From the NCBI GenBank assembly GCA_013407085.1, contig JACCGJ010008366.1, forward strand, positions 1 through 64,000: DNA of 64,000 nucleotides, given 5' to 3'. The stretch comes from Atriophallophorus winterbourni (taxonomy: Eukaryota; Platyhelminthes; Trematoda; Plagiorchiida; Microphallidae). The notes under the pieces were generated by a model. It did not search any database. It saw only the letters and a list, made by a program, of their open reading frames with translations, and was not told where the DNA came from. Positions 60,417 to 64,000 of this stretch are shown one piece after another; position 1 is the stretch's first letter; every line of letters starts with the position of its first letter. Both the position numbers and the translations under genes were made by a program.

Positions 60417-61674
60417 ATGTTACTTGTGTTCAATTGCTATTCATGCGTACTGTCAAAGGTATTTATCACCTGAATCTCTGACTCTAATTTTTAATAAAAA
60501 TTACCAGGCATCTGCTATATATGTAATCCATGCAGATTGAAAGTAATCAGTGATTTATCAAGAGCCGAAAACTCTCATTCAATTATGGAAAGACGCATGT
60601 TCGCTGTAGAGGCGAACCTTAAACGGCTTGAAAACACGTTAGAGTCTTTCCAAACATTTGTGTGTCAGAAAGGGCTGGAACCAGTTTTAAACACAATCCC
60701 TAACCACATTAACCACAAGTCATACACGGAAGCGCTAACTACTACGGAAACGCATATTTTCTCCAAAAATCGACCAAAGTCCCTTCGAACGACTCGGTAC
60801 GACCGATGAGTCAGCGAATCAGACAAGTAGCCAAGTGAATGAAAGTGCTTAATTATCGAATGATATGCATAAGCTTAGACCGAAGAGTTTGAACGCTAAA
60901 ACCCCCCAAAAGACAAACATTGAAGATCTAACGGTAATTTGTAGTAATCTCATTGAATCAACTTCGCCATCGCTAAAGCAACGGGAACCAGATGACAGGA
61001 AACAATGGAATGACCTTTGCAGTATCCTAGACATCACCGCCTCACCAGCGTCGTTGACGCGATTGTTTAGACCACCGAACTCACCTCGTGCGAACACACC
61101 CAGGTTACTGCGTGTAGTGCTCATGTCCGTCCAAGATGTAGAAAATATTTTGCTCGCCTCATCCCTCTTAGTTGTAAACAAATCGACTGTGCGAATATTT
61201 CCGGACGTTCCGTGGGAAGAACGGCAAATTCGTCGTAATAATCCGGAACTAGCAAAAGAGGCTATGAATCGCAGAGCTGTTATAGTTCATGGTGTACCCA
61301 TTTCGAACGAAGTAGAATCCAGCAAACGTCTGCAACACGATTGCAGTTAATGTAGATTTTTACAAGAGATCCTAGGTTTAAAGGACATAATAATGATTCA
61401 TATTATGCGACTTATACCGAAAAAAGAAACGCATCAGCCTCCTCCTCTCAAAATATCATTCCGCACAGATTAGATGAAGGATAGAATACTCGAGGCGTGG
61501 TATCAATGTTTAAAACTTGTACCTCCTGAAATTCGTATTCGTGCTGTGTACGATATAAAACGCTCGAACACTATTGTTCCTGAGTTGACTTCGTTACCAA
61601 GTCAATCAAATGCACCTGAGACAAAATACGTGGAGCAGCCGATCAATTCTGGGTCAGCGAATCCACTACTATGA
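60417..61674 (+). pseudogene. CR1-like ORF1, broken
   Basis: Fragments in order are CYLCSIAIHAYCQRYL (start of a PHD-like finger), ANLKRLENTLESFQTFV (coiled-coil-like), DLTVICSNLIES with RKQWNDLCSILDITASPASL, RRAVIVHGVPISNEVE, and PKKETHQPPPLKISFRT with MKDRILEAWYQCLKLVPPEI. The third and last blocks align by eye with the minus-strand ORF1 at 30,071-31,270. Damage includes at least one frameshift between 60,540 and 60,865 and two in-frame stops, TAA at 61,348-61,350 and TAG at 61,471-61,473. The C-terminal block resembles the RNA-binding region of LINE ORF1 proteins. Confidence 0.6.
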
Positions 61675-61699
61675 GCTCTTCATCGTCAACAAAAATCAA

Positions 61700-61984
61700 A
61701 TCTCTATCATGCTGTTACATCAATGCTCAGAGCTTTCCTGGCACGTTCACTGAACTGTATTCACGTGCGACTGTGGCGTCTTGGAATTTGATTGACAGAA
61801 ACCTGGTTGTGTAATTCTATACACGAGTCTGAACTCAAAGTCCCTCACATGATGATTTACATAAAAGATCGAGCAACAAAATGTGGCGGTGTCCTCCTCT
61901 ACTTACATGTAAACATAAACTGCACTATACTTCTCTCCCCCGAGTTAGATGTCCCAGATACATCGTTTTGCTCTTTTGACTTAC
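61700..61984 (+). pseudogene. CR1-like ORF2, start of the endonuclease
   Basis: YINAQSFPGT, then after a frame change LTETWLCNSIHESELKVP, KCGGVLLYLHVNINC and ELDVPDTSFCSFDL match the first third of the APE-type endonuclease of the CR1 element at 30,098. The Asn and Glu motifs are present; the Asp/Asn and Ser-Asp-His motifs lie beyond the interruption. Confidence 0.65.
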
Positions 61985-61985
61985 A

Positions 61986-62013
61986 TTCAAGATTCAAGTT
62001 TCAAGATTCAAGA
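61986..62013 (-). repeat. LINE 3' tail, (TTCAAGA)4 with one variant
   Basis: Four heptamers on the plus strand, the second reading TTCAAGT. This is the same unit as at 27,017-27,037. Confidence 0.85.
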
Positions 62014-62124
62014 TTTATGGTTGAAAAAGCAATTAACTTTAAAATAACCACAGGGTGGAAATATAGGTACAAATGTATATATAAGTATAAATAAAATCAA
62101 AATCAATGGGACAATGATAGCTTA

Positions 62125-63997
62125 TTAATAGTTTGGGGAAAAATTCGGATTAGCTCTCATATAATCGTCAAGTTTTGATTTGAATATAGATAAGCTGTTT
62201 GAGCTTACCAAATCGGAAGGTAGGGAATTCCAAGCAAAGCACACACGTACGGAATAAAAATACCTGCGGCAGTTCCGTTTGGAATGTGGTATTTCCAACT
62301 TGCAACCATGGCCACGGCTGTTGCTGGAAGTTCGAAGGTGGAATAATATATCCAGGGGGTGGGAAACAGTAGTTAGTATTTTGTATGCGAGGATGAGATC
62401 ACCTCGCATTCTCCTTTGTGCAAGTGTACTCATTTCCAGTTGTCTGAGTCGCCTGGCGAATGACATATTTTCGAGACCAATGACAAGCTTAGAAGCTCTC
62501 CGGTATATGCGATCCAGGAGTAAGATGTCTTTTTGGAGCCATGGTGTCCAGGCTTGTGCGGCATAATCTAGAACCGGGTGTATATATGTATTCATCATGA
62601 GAGGAAAACACCCCGGGGAAAAACGTCCAAATATCCGCCGTAGCATGCCGAGCAGCCGAGACGCGCTTTTGTAAACGGTTTCGCATTGTAGACCATTTTT
62701 CAAACTGCCGCAAATCCAGACACCTAGGTCCTTTTCTTTTTCAGTGTACTCCAGGTTAATGTCGCCGAGCTTGTATGGATAGGAAAAGCCAAGGTCACGA
62801 CCAATCTGAATCATCTTCGACTTTTGCATATTCAATGACAGTTTATTTTCAGATGACCAGTTGAACAAAGCACTCAAATCGTTTTGCAGCAAGATACAAT
62901 CGTCAGCATTTCTGATTTGCTTCCATACTTTTATATCGTCAGCAAACAAAACCATCTTACTATCATTTGGTAGTGGTATATCGTTCATATAGACTAGAAA
63001 CAGTATTGGTCCAAGCACTGAGCCTTGTGGAACTCCGCTAGTGACATCGATGTTCTTCGATAGTAGGCCGTCCACACGAACTCGGATGTGTCTGTTGCTA
63101 AGGTAATGTCATAGTAATTCATATAGTCTTCCAACAACACCGTGTTTCTTTAGCTTGTTCAAGAGTAAATTGTGATCAACTCTGTCGAAAGCTTTACAAA
63201 TGTGCAGGTAGCACGCATGAATACAGCCCCCCGCATCTACAATCCTCGTCCAATCATCTAAGCTTGTCAGAAAATTTGTTAGACAAGAGCGATTTCTGCG
63301 AAATCCATGTTGAGCAACTGCCAAAAGTTGGTTCGTTTCCAGATGTCGCACGATTTCTGCGGTTATTATTCGCTCAAAAACTTTTGATACCGAAGACAGC
63401 AAGGTCACCGGCCTGTAATTTTTAACATCAGAACGTCAACCACCTTTGTAAATGGGTATTATTTGTCCCAGTTTTCAGTCTTGTGGCACTACGCCAGCTT
63501 GGAGCAAATTATTAAACATGCAAGATAGAGGTTCAGATAGCTGCGCATGGCAGGTTTTGAGCAGCTTTGGAGTTATCTCGTCTGGTCCTGGAGATTTCTT
63601 TACGTTTAATTTTCGTAAGTACTGCGCTACCACCATCGGAGTAATCAATACTTCACTCAAGGTCGGTCGGTCAAGTCTAACGATTGGTTCCTGATCAGGC
63701 TCCATGGATTTCGGCATAGAAGTCTGCTAACAGGTCAGCGGTCTGATTTATGGATTCTGTGAAGCCGGACGAAGTTTTCAGGGCAAAGACTCCTGGTTTA
63801 ATATTTGTTCTATCGTTTACAAGTCTATACAAGAGCTTCGGATTCTGGTGCATCTGAGTAATCAATTGCGATTGGAACGCTTGTTTATCATCTCGAATTA
63901 AGCTGATAACTTTGTTTCTCAGTCGTGTAAATTGTGCCCAAGAATCAGCTGTGTTGGTAGCCTTGTGAAACTCCCACGCTACTGCCCTTTGTTTCAT
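62125..63997 (-). pseudogene. CR1-like ORF2, reverse transcriptase part, four lesions
   Basis: From the right, the blocks are ADSWAQFTRLRNKVISLIRD, LRKLNVKKSPGPDEITPKLL, NYRPV with TLLSSVSKVFERII, QHGFRRNRSCLTNFL, KAFDRVDHNLL, GVPQGSVLGPILFLVY, catalytic FADD (VLFADDIKVW) and the C-terminal YIHPVLDYAAQAWTPWLQKD, ending at 62,125. Lesions are a frameshift near 63,700 and in-frame stops at 63,477-63,475, 63,438-63,436 and 63,111-63,109. The section from 63,075 to 62,125 is fully open (316 codons). The endonuclease lies outside the window. Confidence 0.85.
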
Positions 63998-64000
63998 CCA

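Larger units (their letters stand above)
60417..61984 (+). mobile_element. CR1-like LINE, 5' half, interrupted
   Basis: A plus-strand LINE begins inside the 2.17-kb array after CAAATCGTCAAAAC. It contains ORF1 and the beginning of ORF2, then stops at 61,984, where a minus-strand CR1-like element has its 3' tail. The missing part of ORF2 should lie beyond the right edge if this is a simple nested insertion. It is truncated at the 5' end at the start of the ORF1 zinc finger. Confidence 0.75.
61985..64000 (-). mobile_element. CR1-like LINE, 3' half, runs off the right edge
   Basis: A minus-strand LINE has its heptamer tail at 61,986-62,013 and ORF2 from about 62,125 to beyond the window. It is related to, but clearly different from, the element at 27,017-31,414. 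It is inserted head-on into the plus-strand CR1-like element on its left. Confidence 0.85.

Noticed and set aside
1..64000. Host protein-coding genes
   Set aside because: No long frame outside retroelements and no conserved exon-like blocks other than the unexplained frames in the 2.17-kb repeat.

Overview
This window is eukaryotic, non-genic heterochromatin-like DNA with no recognisable host gene. It consists almost entirely of two tandem arrays and the retrotransposons inserted in and around them. The RTE, CR1-like and Penelope-like element (PLE) families seen here suggest a flatworm, most plausibly a schistosome-like trematode. That assignment rests on remembered family resemblance only.

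Layout: 1-712 is the 3' end of a CR1-like LINE. 713-47,215 is a tandem array with a period of about 860 bp and 42 recognisable monomers. It is interrupted by a 3'-truncated RTE LINE (21,871-23,663), a nearly complete minus-strand CR1-like LINE (27,017-31,414), an RTE LINE with one frameshift (34,043-37,191) and a short LINE tail with a GAA microsatellite (40,755-41,096). 47,216-60,416 is a second, unrelated array with a period of about 2,169 bp. 60,417-61,984 is the 5' half of a plus-strand CR1-like LINE, cut by a head-on minus-strand CR1-like LINE that runs off the right edge.

Main result: the 860-bp satellite is not anonymous. Its minus strand carries the N-terminal part of a PLE reverse transcriptase (NLS...LLEKGLNF...IPCVE...TQAGALRN) joined directly to the C-terminal tail of a PLE endonuclease (ELAEHVLHTGHSVDLDNVEVIKRG). 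The RT palm and the GIY-YIG catalytic part are missing, so the array looks like an amplified, internally deleted PLE.

On the same strand, about 130 nt upstream of the remnant reading frame, nearly every monomer has CTGANGA, a 7-bp hairpin and GAAAC, with a short stem I. This is a hammerhead-ribozyme-like layout, as known from PLE pseudo-LTRs. The right edge of the whole array, which is the 5' end of the minus-strand elements, falls within a few bases of the cleavage position this motif predicts. Two features argue against present activity: G at position 17 and one extra A after CTGANGA.

The 860-bp array has three sequence blocks (A, B, C) with rising divergence from left to right, and contains higher-order repeats. 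The 2.17-kb array carries a minus-strand tRNA-like segment with box A and box B, and a coiled-coil reading frame broken by two consecutive TGA codons. Several LINE frameshifts are single extra bases in homopolymers, and some monomers have dense indel clusters, so part of the decay may be assembly error.
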